A stretch of 64,000 nt of DNA from Yersinia intermedia (GCF_900635455.1 NZ_LR134116.1:124001-188000); one strand, 5' to 3'. Numbered from the stretch's first letter, positions 7,992 to 20,725 are shown. Notes: generated from the sequence alone by a model not told the origin. Program-made: numbers and translations.

Positions 7992-9440
7992 TTAGTCGCC
8001 TGGGCAGCGTAGGCAGCGTTCAGCCTCATCGGTGCCCAATCTTAACTTGGACTGCAAATCACGCAGAGCGGTACGTAAGCCTTCTTCAATAACTGGGTGA
8101 TAAAACGGCATATCCAGCATTTGATTGATGGTCATCTGCTGTTGATGTGCCCAAGCCAATAGATGTGCGATATGTTCAGCACTCGGCCCTATCATCTCAG
8201 CACCCAAGAACCGGCCAGTGCCCTGCTCGCCATAAACGCGCAAAATACCTTTATTTTTCAGCATCACTCGCGAGCGACCCTGATTTTCAAAAGAGACTTC
8301 ACCGATGTCAAAACAACCGCATGCACTAAATTTTTGTGACAACTCACGGAAGGTCGAGCCTACCATCGCAATTTGTGGGTCAGAAAAAACGACCGAAATA
8401 GGGCTACGACGTAAGCCGGGGACCACTTCGGGGAAGCCCCCAGCGTTCACCCCAGCGATGCGGGCCTGATCGCTGGCCTCATGCAGTAACGGCAATTGGT
8501 TACTTGCATCACCAGCGATAAAAATATGTGGCACGCTAGTTTGCATCGTGAGTCGATCAGCTTGTGGTACACCGCGCGCATCAAGAGCGAGGGACGTATT
8601 TTCCAGCCCCAGTTTATCTACATTAGGGCGGCGACCAGTGGCTGCTAAAACATAATCAACCATGATCTCTTGCAGTTTGCCGGTGTTATCCAGATAGCGG
8701 ATAAAGACTTTATCCCCCTCACGCTGCATGACTTCAACTTTCACGTCAGGATCAAGATAGAACTCTTCACTCAACGTTTTCGCTGCGTAATTACGTACAA
8801 TGCTGTCAGTCAGTGGGCCGACACTACCACCGACACCGAACATTTTTACCTGAACACCCAGCCGATGCAGTGCCTGACCAAGTTCCAGACCAATAACGCC
8901 TGGCCCGAATACCGCGACAGATTCGGGTAGGTCATCCCAGCTAAACACATCATCATTAACTATCAGTCGGTCACCCAGCTCATTCCAGGCGGTGGGCCAG
9001 GTTGGGCGGGAGCCAGTCGCAATCACGATACGCTGCGCAACAATACGAGTATGATCATCAACTTGTAGCGTATTGTCATCAAGAAAACGGGCATAGCCTT
9101 GAATTTTATCGGCGGCTGGAATGTTATCTACGCCTTCCAGCACAAAACCAACAAACCGGTCGCGCTCACGTTTAACACGACTCATCACTTCACGGCCATT
9201 AATCAGAATGTCACCTTGCGGATGAATACCAAATCTAGGCGCTTTTTCAATATGGTGTACGGCTTCTGCCGCTGCAATCAACAGTTTGGATGGCATGCAA
9301 CCGACGCGAGCACAGGTGGTACCGTATTCGCCACCTTCAATCATCACCACACTTGGCGTTGACAGTTTGGCTGCGCGATAAGCGCCAAGTCCGGCCGTGC
9401 CGCCGCCAATTACGGCGACATCAACGTTTAAGGTTTTCAT
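7992..9440 (-). CDS. Lpd-like pyridine nucleotide-disulfide oxidoreductase
   Basis: A 482-residue class I flavin disulfide reductase. N-terminal FAD motif GGGTAGLGA, redox-active C43/C48 in TTCARVGCMPSK, a central NAD(P) domain (GPGVIGLELGQAL) and C-terminal active-site His448-Glu453 (YHPVIEE). It is annotated as dihydrolipoyl dehydrogenase in Yersinia relatives. No 2-oxoacid dehydrogenase genes lie nearby; the neighbour upstream is a peroxiredoxin-glutaredoxin fusion next to oxyR, so a reductase role in peroxide defence is plausible. The C terminus has an extra CLRC pair (C476, C479), not part of the usual active site. ATG 9440 has AGGAG 6 bases upstream; the frame opens earlier at 9482. Confidence 0.8.
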   Translation of the reverse strand: MKTLNVDVAVIGGGTAGLGAYRAAKLSTPSVVMIEGGEYGTTCARVGCMPSKLLIAAAEAVHHIEKAPRFGIHPQGDILINGREVMSRVKRERDRFVGFVLEGVDNIPAADKIQGYARFLDDNTLQVDDHTRIVAQRIVIATGSRPTWPTAWNELGDRLIVNDDVFSWDDLPESVAVFGPGVIGLELGQALHRLGVQVKMFGVGGSVGPLTDSIVRNYAAKTLSEEFYLDPDVKVEVMQREGDKVFIRYLDNTGKLQEIMVDYVLAATGRRPNVDKLGLENTSLALDARGVPQADRLTMQTSVPHIFIAGDASNQLPLLHEASDQARIAGVNAGGFPEVVPGLRRSPISVVFSDPQIAMVGSTFRELSQKFSACGCFDIGEVSFENQGRSRVMLKNKGILRVYGEQGTGRFLGAEMIGPSAEHIAHLLAWAHQQQMTINQMLDMPFYHPVIEEGLRTALRDLQSKLRLGTDEAERCLRCPGD

Positions 9441-9482
9441 GTCTGCTCCTAACAGAAAAAAGGGTAGGCCGAAGCCTACCAA

Positions 9483-9712
9483 GTATACCCTTCGTATTTG
9501 AAGCCGCAGGGTTGTTAGCTACATTTGTTACTCAGCCCATCCTGGGGCATCGCCTCTGCGTGCAGCGTTCAAACCTGCTCCCGGCAGATTTGTCCCCCGA
9601 ATCACTTACTGGTCTTGACCTTAAAAATAAGTAAGCTCATTGGGGTGAGTTCACATGCCGCCTACCTGCAACTCCAATGACTTTGGGTATTCACATTATC
9701 TTCATTCTATTA
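9483..9712. repeat. Palindromic repetitive element, copy 1
   Basis: The intergenic stretch has imperfect terminal inverted repeats: TATACCCTTCGTATTTGAAG at the left, and on the right CCAATGACTTTGGGTATT preceded by CCTGCAACT, which reads back as a related sequence. Internal arms ATCACTTACT and AGTAAGC are also inverted. The related copy at 31132-31262 supports a dispersed non-coding element of the kind common in Yersinia, Serratia and Pectobacterium intergenic DNA. No coding capacity seen. Confidence 0.6.
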
Positions 9713-9718
9713 ATGTTA

Positions 9719-10450
9719 TTAAGCTGATAAGTAATTTTCTAAATCATCACTGCCACCAATGTGGCGGCCACCGATAAATACTTGTGGTACGGTTCCACGG
9801 CCAGTGATTGCACGCAAACTAACGGTTGTCGCATCTTTACCTAGCACGATCTCTTCATACTGAATCCCGCGTTCTTGCAGCATTTGTTTCGCTTTGGCAC
9901 AGAATGGGCAGCCCGGTTTGGTAAAGACAGACACCGATTCCTGTACTTTAAAGTCAGGTGCCAGATATTTCAGCATGGTATCTGCATCAGACACTTCAAA
10001 CGGGTCGCCCGGCTTATTTGGCTCCACAAACATTTTCTCAACCACACCGTTACGCACCAGCATGGAGTAACGCCATGAACGTGGACCGAAGCCCAGATCG
10101 GCTTTCTCAACCAGCATGTTCATACCTTTGGTGAATTCGCCGTTACCGTCTGGAACGAAAGTAATGTTTTCAGCATGTTGATCAGCTTTCCAGGCATTCA
10201 TCACGAAAGTGTCGTTGACTGATACGCACAGAATGCTATCAACACCGTGCTGTTTAAACACACCTGCCAGTTCGTTATAACGTGGCAGATGGCTGGAAGA
10301 ACAAGTCGGGGTAAACGCACCCGGTAGTGAAAATACAATCACTGTTTTATTGCTGAATAAATCGTCGGTAGTTACGTCAACCCACTGATCACCCTGACGG
10401 GTATGGAAAGTCACTTGTGGGATTTTTTTACCTTCTTGGCTAGTAAACAT
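9719..10450 (-). CDS. Peroxiredoxin-glutaredoxin fusion (glutathione-dependent peroxidase)
   Basis: A 243-residue hybrid enzyme. Residues 1-165 are a Prx5-type peroxiredoxin with the peroxidatic Cys50 in PGAFTPTCS. Residues 170-243 are a glutaredoxin with the dithiol motif CPFC (C181, C184), [10 protein letters not shown] and GGSDDL for glutathione binding. Such fusions (known from Haemophilus and others) reduce peroxides with glutathione through their own glutaredoxin domain. ATG 10450 has AAGGAG 7 bases upstream; the frame opens at 10516 without support. It is divergent from oxyR across a 147-base region with OxyR-like half sites, so OxyR control is likely. Confidence 0.92.
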   Translation of the reverse strand: MFTSQEGKKIPQVTFHTRQGDQWVDVTTDDLFSNKTVIVFSLPGAFTPTCSSSHLPRYNELAGVFKQHGVDSILCVSVNDTFVMNAWKADQHAENITFVPDGNGEFTKGMNMLVEKADLGFGPRSWRYSMLVRNGVVEKMFVEPNKPGDPFEVSDADTMLKYLAPDFKVQESVSVFTKPGCPFCAKAKQMLQERGIQYEEIVLGKDATTVSLRAITGRGTVPQVFIGGRHIGGSDDLENYLSA

Positions 10451-10534
10451 CAGTAACTCCTTAATTAAAAAATGAAATATTAAAATTTGTCTGTGTGTCT
10501 CTTGGTTGGGGCACATTATTCATTTTATCGCTTG

Positions 10535-10581
10535 ATAGATCTAATCACTGGTTGCTATCTTATCTATCGTCAATGGCTATC
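10535..10581. promoter_or_regulatory. Candidate OxyR binding region
   Basis: CTAT elements at 10555-10558 and 10577-10580 are 22 bases apart, with ATCG at 10566 between them at the correct 11-base step; a GATAG lies at 10534. This partly fits the OxyR consensus of four ATAG/CTAT elements at 10-11-base spacing. It lies 20-60 bases upstream of oxyR and on the divergent side of the peroxidase gene, consistent with OxyR autoregulation and peroxide induction. Confidence 0.5.
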
Positions 10582-10597
10582 ATAAAGCGGAGCACAG

Positions 10598-11530
10598 ATG
10601 AATATTCGTGATTTAGAATACTTAGTGGCGCTGGCTGAGTTCAGGCATTTCCGGCGTGCCGCCGACTCTTGCCATGTCAGCCAACCCACATTAAGCGGCC
10701 AGATTCGTAAGCTGGAAGATGAGTTGGGTGTGATGTTGCTGGAGCGCACTAGCCGTAAGGTCTTGTTTACCCAGGCTGGGTTGTTGTTGGTGGAGCAAGC
10801 CAGAACGGTATTGCGAGAAGTGAAGGTACTGAAAGAGATGGCCAGCTTGCAGGGCGAAAGTATGTCCGGCCCGCTGCATATCGGCCTTATTCCTACCGTC
10901 GGGCCTTACTTGCTGCCGCAAATCATTCCTATGTTGCATAAGACATTCCCGAAACTGGAAATGTATCTGCATGAAGCACAAACCCAGAATCTTTTGGCTC
11001 AGTTGGACAGTGGTAAGCTGGACTGCGCCATTCTGGCGTTGGTCAAAGAGACCGAAGCTTTTATCGAAGTTCCGCTATTTGATGAGCCGATGAACCTGGC
11101 TATTTATGCCGATCATCCATGGGCAGATCGTGACAGAGTGCAAATGCATGAGCTGGCGGGTGAGAAATTATTAATGTTGGAAGATGGTCACTGCCTACGC
11201 GATCAGGCCATGGGCTTTTGTTTCCAGGCCGGTGCAGAAGAAGACACTCATTTCCGCGCTACCAGTTTGGAAACCCTGCGTAATATGGTGGCTGCGGGGA
11301 GTGGTATAACTTTGCTGCCGTCGCTGGCGGTGCCGAATGAGCGTAAGCGTGATGGTGTATGCTATCTGGAGTGCTACAAACCGGTGCCTAAACGCACCGT
11401 CGCGTTGGTGTACCGCCCCGGTTCCCCACTGCGTGGCCGCTATGAGCAACTGGCCGAGGCGATACGTGAACACATGCAACCGCGCATGAGCTCAGAAGTT
11501 ACAAACGAAAAGCTAGAACAGGCGGTTTAA
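10598..11530 (+). CDS. oxyR: OxyR, hydrogen peroxide-sensing LysR regulator
   Basis: A 310-residue LysR-type regulator, near-identical in layout to E. coli OxyR. N-terminal winged helix ([20 protein letters not shown]) and the redox pair at exactly the E. coli positions, Cys199 (EDGHC) and Cys208 (GFCFQ), which form the activating disulfide. It activates catalase, peroxidase and thiol-reduction genes. Its last 18 bases overlap the 3' end of convergent sthA. The upstream region has OxyR-like elements, so negative autoregulation is expected. Confidence 0.97.
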   Translation: MNIRDLEYLVALAEFRHFRRAADSCHVSQPTLSGQIRKLEDELGVMLLERTSRKVLFTQAGLLLVEQARTVLREVKVLKEMASLQGESMSGPLHIGLIPTVGPYLLPQIIPMLHKTFPKLEMYLHEAQTQNLLAQLDSGKLDCAILALVKETEAFIEVPLFDEPMNLAIYADHPWADRDRVQMHELAGEKLLMLEDGHCLRDQAMGFCFQAGAEEDTHFRATSLETLRNMVAAGSGITLLPSLAVPNERKRDGVCYLECYKPVPKRTVALVYRPGSPLRGRYEQLAEAIREHMQPRMSSEVTNEKLEQAV

Positions 11531-12913
11531 ACCGTTGAGCGCTGCCACACGATAGGCTTCAGCCATAGTCGGATAGTTGAAGGTCGTATTAACGAAATAT
11601 TCGATAGTATTACCTTCTCCTTTCTGTTCCATAATCGCCTGCCCGATGTGGATAATTTCCGCTGCGCGTTCGCCGAAGCAATGAATACCGAGGATCTGCT
11701 TGGTTTCCCGATGGAATAGGATTTTTAAGCTACCAGTATTCATCCCGACGATTTGCGCGCGCGCCAGATGTTTAAACTGCGCGCGGCCAACCTCGTAGGG
11801 CACCTTCATCGCGGTTAGGTCTTGCTCGGTTTTACCAACAGAACTGATTTCCGGGATTGTATAAATACCTGTCGGAATATCTTCAATCAAATGAACGTTG
11901 GCTTCACCTTTGATCATCGCTTGTGCCGCGATACGCCCCTGATCATAGGCCGCAGAGGCCAGGCTCGGATAACCAATCACATCACCCACCGCATATACAT
12001 GGGGCAGCGCTGTCTGGTACATGCTATTGACCTTCAGCAGACCACGGCTATCAGCTTCCAGACCAATATTTTCCAACCCTAAACCGCTGGTATTACCGGT
12101 ACGCCCATTGGCATACAACAAGCAGTCTGCCTTGACCTTTTTACCTGACTTCAGATGCACAATAACACCGTCAAGAGTCCCCTCAATTTGCTCAAACTCT
12201 TCGTTGTGACGGATAACGACACCGTTATTCCAGAAGTGGTAAGAGAGGGCATCTGACATTTCCTGATCAAGGAAGGCCAGTAGACGGTCGCGGGTATTGA
12301 TTAAATCAACTTTGACGCTCAAACCACGGAAGATTGAAGCATATTCACAACCAATAACACCTGCGCCATAGATAATGACGTGTTGGGGTTCATGGCTGAG
12401 CTGTAAAATGGTATCGCTGTCGTAAATACGTTCATGACTAAAATCAACATTCGCCGGGCGGTAGGGGCGTGAACCTGTTGCAATCACAATATTATCAGCG
12501 CGGAGTGTATCGTTGGTGCCATCGGCATAGCGCACATTGATAGTGTTGGCATCAATAAAACTGGCATCGCCTGAGAACATATGGCAGTGGTTGCGATCGT
12601 AAAAGCCCTGGCGCATACGTGTCTGTTGATTAATAACACGGTCAGCATGGTTTAAAATATCAGCGAAAGAAGAACTGATGGTTCGGGCATTGTCGCTGTA
12701 GAGTGGATTTTGGTTGAATTCGATAATACGGCTAACGGCGTGGCGCAAAGCTTTGGAAGGGATAGTGCCCCAATGGGTACATCCACCGCCCACATTATTA
12801 TACCGTTCAATTACGGCAACACGGGCACCTTGCTTGACCAACCCCATAGCGGCACCTTCACCGCCAGGACCCGAGCCAATAACAATGGCATCAAAATGGA
12901 AGTGCTGTTGCAT
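11513..12913 (-). CDS. sthA: SthA soluble pyridine nucleotide transhydrogenase
   Basis: A 466-residue flavoprotein that moves hydride between NADPH and NAD+, mainly oxidising excess NADPH. The FAD motif is [10 protein letters not shown]. At the place of the disulfide in related reductases it has C45-T-H-W-G-T50, so the second Cys is Thr, the known SthA feature that distinguishes it from Lpd and glutathione reductase. The central NAD(P) motif is [11 protein letters not shown]. Convergent with oxyR (18-base overlap of coding ends) and divergent from fabR, the same arrangement as in E. coli. Confidence 0.96.
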   Translation of the reverse strand: MQQHFHFDAIVIGSGPGGEGAAMGLVKQGARVAVIERYNNVGGGCTHWGTIPSKALRHAVSRIIEFNQNPLYSDNARTISSSFADILNHADRVINQQTRMRQGFYDRNHCHMFSGDASFIDANTINVRYADGTNDTLRADNIVIATGSRPYRPANVDFSHERIYDSDTILQLSHEPQHVIIYGAGVIGCEYASIFRGLSVKVDLINTRDRLLAFLDQEMSDALSYHFWNNGVVIRHNEEFEQIEGTLDGVIVHLKSGKKVKADCLLYANGRTGNTSGLGLENIGLEADSRGLLKVNSMYQTALPHVYAVGDVIGYPSLASAAYDQGRIAAQAMIKGEANVHLIEDIPTGIYTIPEISSVGKTEQDLTAMKVPYEVGRAQFKHLARAQIVGMNTGSLKILFHRETKQILGIHCFGERAAEIIHIGQAIMEQKGEGNTIEYFVNTTFNYPTMAEAYRVAALNGLNRLF

Positions 12914-13189
12914 GTAGGAGAGACCTATTCTTATACAAAATTACAACGATACATTAACATCAACCCAACCAGATACCCAATAAATTTCAAGGTACAGCCA
13001 ACACATCTGTAAATTGAAAGATGGCAGGCATAAGCCAATCAACCATGGGTAAATCACCGTGATGTGTGTTGTAAAGCGGCAATTCTGTATTGGGATGATA
13101 CGTTTGTATAACGGTTGTTACTATAAAGTTTGGTATATTGTTGACTATATATCTTAGATTGAGAATTTGGATATCCCTTGGGCACGATT

Positions 13190-13822
13190 ATGGGCGTCAG
13201 AGCACAACAAAAAGAGCGGACTCGTCGTTCCCTTATCGAAGCGGCGTTCAGCCAATTGAGTGCTGAGCGGAGTTTTGCCAGCCTTAGCTTGCGGGAAGTC
13301 TCTCGCGAAGCTGGTATCGCACCGACTTCTTTTTACCGGCATTTCCGCGATGTCGACGAACTTGGCCTGACAATGGTCGATGAAAGCGGTCTGATGTTGC
13401 GTCAACTGATGCGTCAGGCACGCCAGCGGATTGCCAAGGGCGGCAGTGTTATCCGTACCTCAGTATCTACATTTATGGAATTTATCGGTAATAACCCGAA
13501 TGCGTTTCGTCTATTGCTGCGGGAGCGCTCCGGCACGTCTGCCGCATTTCGTGCAGCAGTTGCACGTGAAATTCAGCATTTTATTGCCGAGCTGGCAGAT
13601 TACCTCGAACTGGAAAATCACATGCCACGTAGCTTCACTGAAGCTCAGGCTGAGGCCATGGTCACAATTGTCTTCAGTGCCGGTGCTGAAGTGCTGGACG
13701 TAGATATTGAACAACGGCGACAGTTAGAGGAGCGCTTGGTCTTACAATTGCGGATGATCTCCAAGGGCGCTTATTATTGGTATCGTCGCGAGCAGGAAAA
13801 ACTCGCTGTATCTCGCACTTAA
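13190..13822 (+). CDS. fabR: FabR, TetR-family repressor of unsaturated fatty acid synthesis
   Basis: A 210-residue TetR-type regulator, almost identical in its first 150 residues to E. coli FabR. Helix-turn-helix segment [20 protein letters not shown] at about residues 39-58. FabR represses fabB and fabA with unsaturated acyl-ACP/CoA as effector. ATG 13190 (MGVRAQQKE) is the conserved start; a TTG at 13178 would add four residues. The 276-base gap to sthA holds no other gene. It is followed after 14 bases by yijD, likely co-transcribed as in E. coli. Confidence 0.95.
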   Translation: MGVRAQQKERTRRSLIEAAFSQLSAERSFASLSLREVSREAGIAPTSFYRHFRDVDELGLTMVDESGLMLRQLMRQARQRIAKGGSVIRTSVSTFMEFIGNNPNAFRLLLRERSGTSAAFRAAVAREIQHFIAELADYLELENHMPRSFTEAQAEAMVTIVFSAGAEVLDVDIEQRRQLEERLVLQLRMISKGAYYWYRREQEKLAVSRT

Positions 13823-13836
13823 TAAGGTAAGGAAAA

Positions 13837-14235
13837 ATGATGGAACAGTCTCGCCGTGAAATCGGCACCCTGCTGCTGGCGTTGATTACTGGCCTGGCAA
13901 TAAATGGTTCATTTAATACATTATTCAGCGCGTTTGTGCCTTTTTCAGTTTTTCCGCTGCTAACATTGGTATTGGCTGTATATTGTTTACATCAGCGCTA
14001 CCTCAATTTTGCCATGCCGCATGGCTTGCCAGTGCTGGCCTCTGCATGTTTCCTGCTCGGGATTTTGTTGTATAGCGCGATTGTGCGGGTTGAGCATCCG
14101 GCCATTGGTTCTAATTTCGTTCCTTCTATTCTCAGTGTCGTGTTGGTGTTCTGGATCTTGTTTAAACTAAAAGCACGTAAGTCGGTGCAATCAGAATCTG
14201 AGCCAGATAATTCGGATAACCAGCAGCCGCAATAA
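13837..14235 (+). CDS. yijD: YijD inner-membrane protein (DUF1422)
   Basis: A 132-residue membrane protein with about four hydrophobic segments (residues 10-30, 35-50, 60-80, 90-110) and a charged C-terminal tail. It matches YijD, always found after fabR in enterobacteria; its function is unknown. AAGGA lies just before ATG 13837. A shared bidirectional terminator separates it from convergent trmA. Confidence 0.9.
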   Translation: MMEQSRREIGTLLLALITGLAINGSFNTLFSAFVPFSVFPLLTLVLAVYCLHQRYLNFAMPHGLPVLASACFLLGILLYSAIVRVEHPAIGSNFVPSILSVVLVFWILFKLKARKSVQSESEPDNSDNQQPQ

Positions 14236-14276
14236 CCTGAAAATGGCATGTTTTAAAACGACATATTTTAAAACGC

Positions 14277-14304
14277 AAAAGGGCAACATCACGTTGCCCT
14301 TTTG
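14277..14304. terminator. Bidirectional terminator between yijD and trmA
   Basis: AAAAGGGCAAC and GTTGCCCTTTT form an 11-bp stem with a 5-base loop. The A and T ends make it work for both convergent genes. Confidence 0.85.
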
Positions 14305-14319
14305 CTTATCTATTGCCTG

Positions 14320-15423
14320 TCAGCCGCGCTTTTCTAGTAATACCCCACACTCCATATGATGGGTGTAGGGGAACTGATCAAATAGAGCTAAGCGGCTGAT
14401 TTTATGTGTCTGTTGTAACTGTTCCAGATTGGCGCACAGCGTTTCAGGGTTACAGGAGATATAAAGGATACGCGGATAACCTTGTACCAGCTTGACCGTC
14501 TCGTCATCCAGCCCGCTGCGCGGGGGATCGACAAAAATGGTCTCACAGTTATAACTGCTCAGGTCAATCCCCTTCAAACGGTTAAACTCGCGCACACCTA
14601 GCATTGCTTGGGTAAACTCTTCAGCCGACATGCGGATAATTTGCACGTTATCGATATTATTTGCCGCGATATTGTATTGCGCTGCCGCCACTGAGGGTTT
14701 AGCGATTTCTGTTGCCAACACGCGTGCAAAATTGCGTGCTAGCGCCAACGAGAAGTTACCATTACCGCAGTACAACTCCAATAAATCGCCACTGGCGTTC
14801 TTAGTGGTATCAATTGCCCATTCCAGCATATGGATATTCACCGCCGCATTCGGTTGGGTGAAACTATTCTCCACCTGACGATAAATCATTTCACGCCCGG
14901 CAACCGGCAATACTTCATCGATATAGTCATGATCCAACATAATTTTGGTTTTTGCCGCGCGCCCGATCAATTGCAAGTCGAAGCCTTGCGCTCGCAACTG
15001 ATCACGTAATTCCAGCGCTTTCTGCTGCCACTCTTCATCTAATTGACGGTGATACAGCAAAGAAGCGATCAGTTTACCGCTTAGGGTAGATAAGTAATCA
15101 ATCTGGAACAGTTTACGCCGCAAAATTGGTTCGGCTCTAATGGCTGTCATCAACGCGCTCATTAGACGATTGATCAACAAACTCGCCACCGGGAACTGTT
15201 CAACCCGGATACGCTGCTTAGTCTGCTGGTCAAACATGATGTGGTACAAGTCATCTTCATCGTGCCAAACGCGAAACTCTGCTCTCATGCGGTAATGTTC
15301 GGCAGGAGAACGGAATATTTCCGCAGCAGGTGCCTGAAACGGCGACATCATCGCCTGAAGACGGGCAGATTTTTCCGCCAGTTGTTGGTCGTAGCTGTCT
15401 GTCGGCAGGATGTCGGGAGTCAT
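14320..15423 (-). CDS. trmA: TrmA tRNA (uracil-54-C5)-methyltransferase
   Basis: A 367-residue enzyme that makes ribothymidine at position 54 of tRNAs using S-adenosylmethionine. AdoMet-binding motif [15 protein letters not shown] (about residues 214-228), catalytic DPPR (299-302) and the nucleophile Cys324 in YISCNPETL, at the E. coli position. The C-terminal [15 protein letters not shown] is conserved. Divergent from btuB as in E. coli. Confidence 0.97.
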   Translation of the reverse strand: MTPDILPTDSYDQQLAEKSARLQAMMSPFQAPAAEIFRSPAEHYRMRAEFRVWHDEDDLYHIMFDQQTKQRIRVEQFPVASLLINRLMSALMTAIRAEPILRRKLFQIDYLSTLSGKLIASLLYHRQLDEEWQQKALELRDQLRAQGFDLQLIGRAAKTKIMLDHDYIDEVLPVAGREMIYRQVENSFTQPNAAVNIHMLEWAIDTTKNASGDLLELYCGNGNFSLALARNFARVLATEIAKPSVAAAQYNIAANNIDNVQIIRMSAEEFTQAMLGVREFNRLKGIDLSSYNCETIFVDPPRSGLDDETVKLVQGYPRILYISCNPETLCANLEQLQQTHKISRLALFDQFPYTHHMECGVLLEKRG

Positions 15424-15574
15424 GATTCTTCTCGTCTGGCCATTATAAAAGAGGGTTACTGCTGCGGATTGTAGGGAAAGTGGGAGTGATGTCCAGTTTT
15501 GTTGTGTTTATTCACTATAACGAGGATGGAAGTCTAGACATCTATTTTACTTGATCGTAGCATTGCGATCCGGC

Positions 15575-15790
15575 CTCATGCTGTTACTTAAACACCTAAG
15601 AGTTAAAAGGGAATCCGGTGTAAATCCGGAGCTGACGCGCAGCGGTAAGGGGAAGTTACGGCGATAGGTTTCAACCAGACACTGTCCGCAAGGGCGGGAA
15701 GTCATCGCCAGCTCTATTTCACGGTATTAATTCATTTAAGTAATGAATAAGGCGTGACATCAGAGATCCCAAGCCCGAAGACCTGCCGGT
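15575..15790 (+). ncRNA. Cobalamin riboswitch of btuB
   Basis: The leader contains the conserved blocks of the E. coli btuB element in order: AGGGAATCCGGTGTAAATCC, GCTGACGCGCAGCGGTAAGG, ACACTGTCC...GGGAAGTCATCGCC and, further down, AAGCCCGAAGACCTGCCGG. It lies about 85 bases before the btuB start. Binding of adenosylcobalamin would hide the btuB ribosome site and reduce BtuB when B12 is plentiful. Confidence 0.93.
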
Positions 15791-15874
15791 ATTACGTCGC
15801 AATATGCGTGGTCGTCGCGAACTATCGGCCATGGCACTGCGGCATCCGCCAATTGAGTTTGGATGCTTGTATTC

Positions 15875-17746
15875 ATGACAATAAAAAAATATACGCTGCT
15901 CACAGCCCTTTCTGTGACAGCATTTTCTGGATGGGCCCAGGACAGCACCACAACAAGTAATGATGACATGGTGGTTACCGCCAATCGATTCCCCCAACCC
16001 ATATCTTCTATCTTGGCTCCGGTTGATGTTGTTACTCGTAATGATATTGATCGCTGGCAATCAACTAACCTGAATGATGTTATGCGCCGCTTGCCTGGTG
16101 TGAACATTGCACAAACTGGTGGGCCTGGCCAACAGAGTTCCTTGTTTATCCGAGGTACAGATGCCAGGCATGTTTTAGTTCTGGTTGATGGTGTTCGTCT
16201 GAATCAGTCGGGTATCAGCGGTTCTTCTGATCTCAGCCAAATCCCTGTCTCTTTAGTACAGCGTATTGAATATATTCGTGGACCACGTTCTGCGGTATAT
16301 GGTTCAGATGCTATCGGTGGGGTAGTAAACATCATTACTGTGCGTGAAGCCTTGGGTAGCACACTCACCGCAGGCGTGGGTTCGAATGGTTACCAGAACT
16401 ACGGTGGTTCAACTCAGCAAAAACTGGGTGATAGCACCACGGTGACGTTGGCAGGAAATTACGATTACAGTAAAGGTTATGACATTGTTGCTGCTGGTAA
16501 TACTGGCATGGCAAGCCAGCCGGATCGTGACGGATACATGGGGAAAATGCTGTGGGCAGGTGTTAATCATGATTTCAATAATCAATTCAGTGGCTTTGCG
16601 CGTGCTTACGGTTTCGATAACCGTAGTGACTATGATGGCAGTTATTATCCCGGTTCAGCATTATTAGATACCCGCCAGCTATCAAGCCGTACTTATGACA
16701 CTGGGTTACGTTTTAAAAATGGAATTTATGCGTCTCAACTGATCGCAAGTTATAACCGCACTAAAGACTATAACTATGATCCATTGTTTGGTCGGCATGA
16801 TGTATCCGCCTCTTTAGATGATGCAGAGCAATACAATTTACAATGGGGTAATACGCTGCAAGTCGGTAAAGGCGAGGTTAGTGCGGGGGCTGATTGGCAG
16901 GAGCAAACAACCAAACGCAAAGCGATGAATGCAACCAATTCTGATGAATACACATTGCGCAACACGGGTATTTATCTGACAGGGCAGCAACAGATCAATG
17001 ATGTCACTTTAGAAGGCTCAGCGCGCAGTGACGATAATTCGCAATTTGGTTGGCACTCCACCTGGCAGACCAGCGCTGGCTGGGAGTTTATTGATGGCTA
17101 TCGTTTGATCGGTTCTTACGGTACGGCCTATAAGGCTCCCAATTTAATGCAGCTTTATAGCGCCTATGGCGGTAACACGAACCTGAAACCAGAAGAAAGC
17201 AAACAATGGGAAGGCGGGCTTGAAGGCTTAACCGGGCCAGTAACTTGGCGCTTATCCACTTATCGTAATGATATTGAAGAACTTATAGACTATGACAGTA
17301 GTAGTAACCGTTACTACAATGTGAGTAAAGCGGTGATAAAAGGTGTGGAATGGACGGGAGCTTTCGACACCGGGCCGTTATCTCACCAAGTTACGTTAGA
17401 ATATCTTGATCCTCGCGATGCTGAAACCAATCAAATTCTGGTGCGCCGCGCTAAGCAACAGGTTAAATACCAACTTGATTGGCAGGTGGCCGAGTTAGAT
17501 TGGTCGGTAACATATCAATATCTTGGTCAGCGTTATGACAATACATTCGATCCAACCACTTTTGCACCAAGCTCAGTAAAATTGGGAGGGATTAGCCTTT
17601 GGGATCTAGCTGTTTCATATCCGGTCACCTCTCATCTCACAGTTCGTGGTAGAATTGCCAACCTGTTTGATAAAGATTATGAGACGGTTTATGGCTATAA
17701 AACCGCTGGACGAGAGTATTACCTCACCGGAAGCTATAACTTCTAA
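15875..17746 (+). CDS. btuB: BtuB outer-membrane cobalamin receptor
   Basis: A 623-residue TonB-dependent transporter for vitamin B12 (and colicin receptor in E. coli). Signal peptide [20 protein letters not shown], then AQ; TonB box DDMVVTA; plug domain with LPGVNIAQ and [20 protein letters not shown]; 22-strand barrel ending in Phe (SYNF). ATG 15875 gives the proper signal peptide; an ATG at 15863 would add four residues. The gene is preceded by a cobalamin riboswitch. Its last 56 bases overlap the start of murI in another frame, a conserved arrangement. Confidence 0.96.
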   Translation: MTIKKYTLLTALSVTAFSGWAQDSTTTSNDDMVVTANRFPQPISSILAPVDVVTRNDIDRWQSTNLNDVMRRLPGVNIAQTGGPGQQSSLFIRGTDARHVLVLVDGVRLNQSGISGSSDLSQIPVSLVQRIEYIRGPRSAVYGSDAIGGVVNIITVREALGSTLTAGVGSNGYQNYGGSTQQKLGDSTTVTLAGNYDYSKGYDIVAAGNTGMASQPDRDGYMGKMLWAGVNHDFNNQFSGFARAYGFDNRSDYDGSYYPGSALLDTRQLSSRTYDTGLRFKNGIYASQLIASYNRTKDYNYDPLFGRHDVSASLDDAEQYNLQWGNTLQVGKGEVSAGADWQEQTTKRKAMNATNSDEYTLRNTGIYLTGQQQINDVTLEGSARSDDNSQFGWHSTWQTSAGWEFIDGYRLIGSYGTAYKAPNLMQLYSAYGGNTNLKPEESKQWEGGLEGLTGPVTWRLSTYRNDIEELIDYDSSSNRYYNVSKAVIKGVEWTGAFDTGPLSHQVTLEYLDPRDAETNQILVRRAKQQVKYQLDWQVAELDWSVTYQYLGQRYDNTFDPTTFAPSSVKLGGISLWDLAVSYPVTSHLTVRGRIANLFDKDYETVYGYKTAGREYYLTGSYNF

Positions 17747-18554
17747 GGTTGATACTGCCCCTCGCCCGACAGCACTGATTTTTGACTCAGGTGTTGGCGG
17801 GCTATCTGTCTATCAAGAGATTCGGCAGTTGCTGCCGGATCTCCACTATATATATGCTTTCGATAATGTCGCTTTCCCTTATGGGGAGAAGTCCGGCGAG
17901 TTTATCATTGAACGCGTACTGGAAATTGTCACTGCGGTGCAGCAGCGTCATCCGCTGGCAATCGTCGTCATTGCCTGTAACACGGCCAGCACAGTTGTGC
18001 TTCCTGCTTTACGTGAGCGCTTCGCATTCCCTGTGGTTGGGGTTGTTCCCGCTATCAAACCGGCGGTGCGATTAACCCGCAATGGTGTTGTTGGCTTATT
18101 GGCTACCCGTGGCACCGTGCATGCTTCTTATACCCGGGATTTGATTGAGCGCTTTGCCACTGATTGCAAAATTGAATTGCTGGGTTCATCTGAGCTGGTG
18201 GAACTGGCAGAGTCCAAGTTGCATGGCGGTGCTGTACCTATCGAAACCTTAAAGAAAATCCTCCATCCATGGTTGGCGATGCGTGAGCCGCCGGACACCA
18301 TTGTATTGGGGTGCACTCATTTCCCTCTATTAGTAGAAGAGTTGGCGCAAGTGTTGCCTGAAGGTACCCGTATGGTCGATTCCGGTGCAGCAATAGCTCG
18401 TCGCACTGCCTGGCTCATCTCTTCTCAAGAAAATGTAGTTTCTTCTCAGGAAGATAATATTGCTTACTGCATGGCGTTGAATGCAGATACTGACGTTTTA
18501 TTGCCCGTTTTGCAGAGTTATGGCTTCCCGGTGCTGCAAAAACTGCCAATTTAA
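17691..18554 (+). CDS. murI: MurI glutamate racemase
   Basis: A 287-residue enzyme that makes D-glutamate for peptidoglycan. Catalytic cysteines Cys96 (ACNTAS) and Cys208 (GCTHF), substrate motif FDSGVGG at 31-37 and PYGEKS. ATG 17691 ([10 protein letters not shown]) lies inside btuB, as in E. coli, where the N-terminal extension is used for control by UDP-MurNAc-Ala. Translation is likely coupled to btuB. The rRNA operon promoter follows directly. Confidence 0.95.
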   Translation: MAIKPLDESITSPEAITSKVDTAPRPTALIFDSGVGGLSVYQEIRQLLPDLHYIYAFDNVAFPYGEKSGEFIIERVLEIVTAVQQRHPLAIVVIACNTASTVVLPALRERFAFPVVGVVPAIKPAVRLTRNGVVGLLATRGTVHASYTRDLIERFATDCKIELLGSSELVELAESKLHGGAVPIETLKKILHPWLAMREPPDTIVLGCTHFPLLVEELAQVLPEGTRMVDSGAAIARRTAWLISSQENVVSSQEDNIAYCMALNADTDVLLPVLQSYGFPVLQKLPI

Positions 18555-18605
18555 AGGTGTTTTGACTAAAGATTCAGCGGTTGAAAAGTTTTTTCAAATT
18601 AGGGG

Positions 18606-18633
18606 TTGCAGGCTGTCAGGAACTCCCTATAAT
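18606..18633 (+). promoter_or_regulatory. rRNA operon promoter P1
   Basis: TTGCAG, 16 bases, TATAAT, followed by GCGCCTCC, the G+C-rich discriminator typical of stringently controlled rrn P1. An A/T-rich stretch (GTTTTTTCAAATTA) directly upstream fits an UP element. Confidence 0.85.
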
Positions 18634-18725
18634 GCGCCTCCACTGACCGGGAACAACGAAACACACTTCGCCGGGTCAGGAAGCGAAAAGAATGATTTTG
18701 ACTTCGAAAGAAACGAAAGAAACTC

Positions 18726-18753
18726 TTGACTCTTCAGCGGGAAAGCGTATTAT
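18726..18753 (+). promoter_or_regulatory. rRNA operon promoter P2
   Basis: TTGACT, 16 bases, TATTAT, followed by CTGCCTCCCGCG. Spacing to P1 (120 bases) matches enterobacterial rrn operons. Confidence 0.8.
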
Positions 18754-18803
18754 CTGCCTCCCGCGTTACCGTAAGATTCGCCGAAAGGCAAACGGGTAAC
18801 GAA

Positions 18804-18815
18804 CGCTCTTTAACA
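18804..18815 (+). promoter_or_regulatory. boxA antitermination site, leader
   Basis: CGCTCTTTAACA matches the rrn boxA element recognised by the NusB-S10 antitermination complex, at its normal place before 16S rRNA. Confidence 0.8.
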
Positions 18816-19003
18816 ATTTATCAGACAATCTGTGTGGGCACTCGCAAGACGATATCGAAGCCTGTTTCGGCAGGCAGATGAAATATCAAAGTCTTGAAGA
18901 GTGACCAAAGCAGTACACATTTGAACTTCGGTTCGAATGCATATTTGCAGAAAGTAATCTTTGAGCATCGCTATGTTAACTCATAGCAAATCAAACAAAT
19001 CTT

Positions 19004-20546
<1,543 letters not shown>

Positions 20547-20648
20547 CCTAACGATACGCATTGCGCAGTGTCCACACAGATTGTCTGATAGAAAGTAACG
20601 AGCAAATAAGGCCGGGCTGAGAGATTAGTCGGGCTTTAGTACCTTGTT

Positions 20649-20725
<77 letters not shown>

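Noticed and set aside
13178..13190. TTG 13178 as the fabR start
   Set aside because: ATG 13190 gives the conserved MGVRAQQKE start; the TTG adds only four residues with no better ribosome site.
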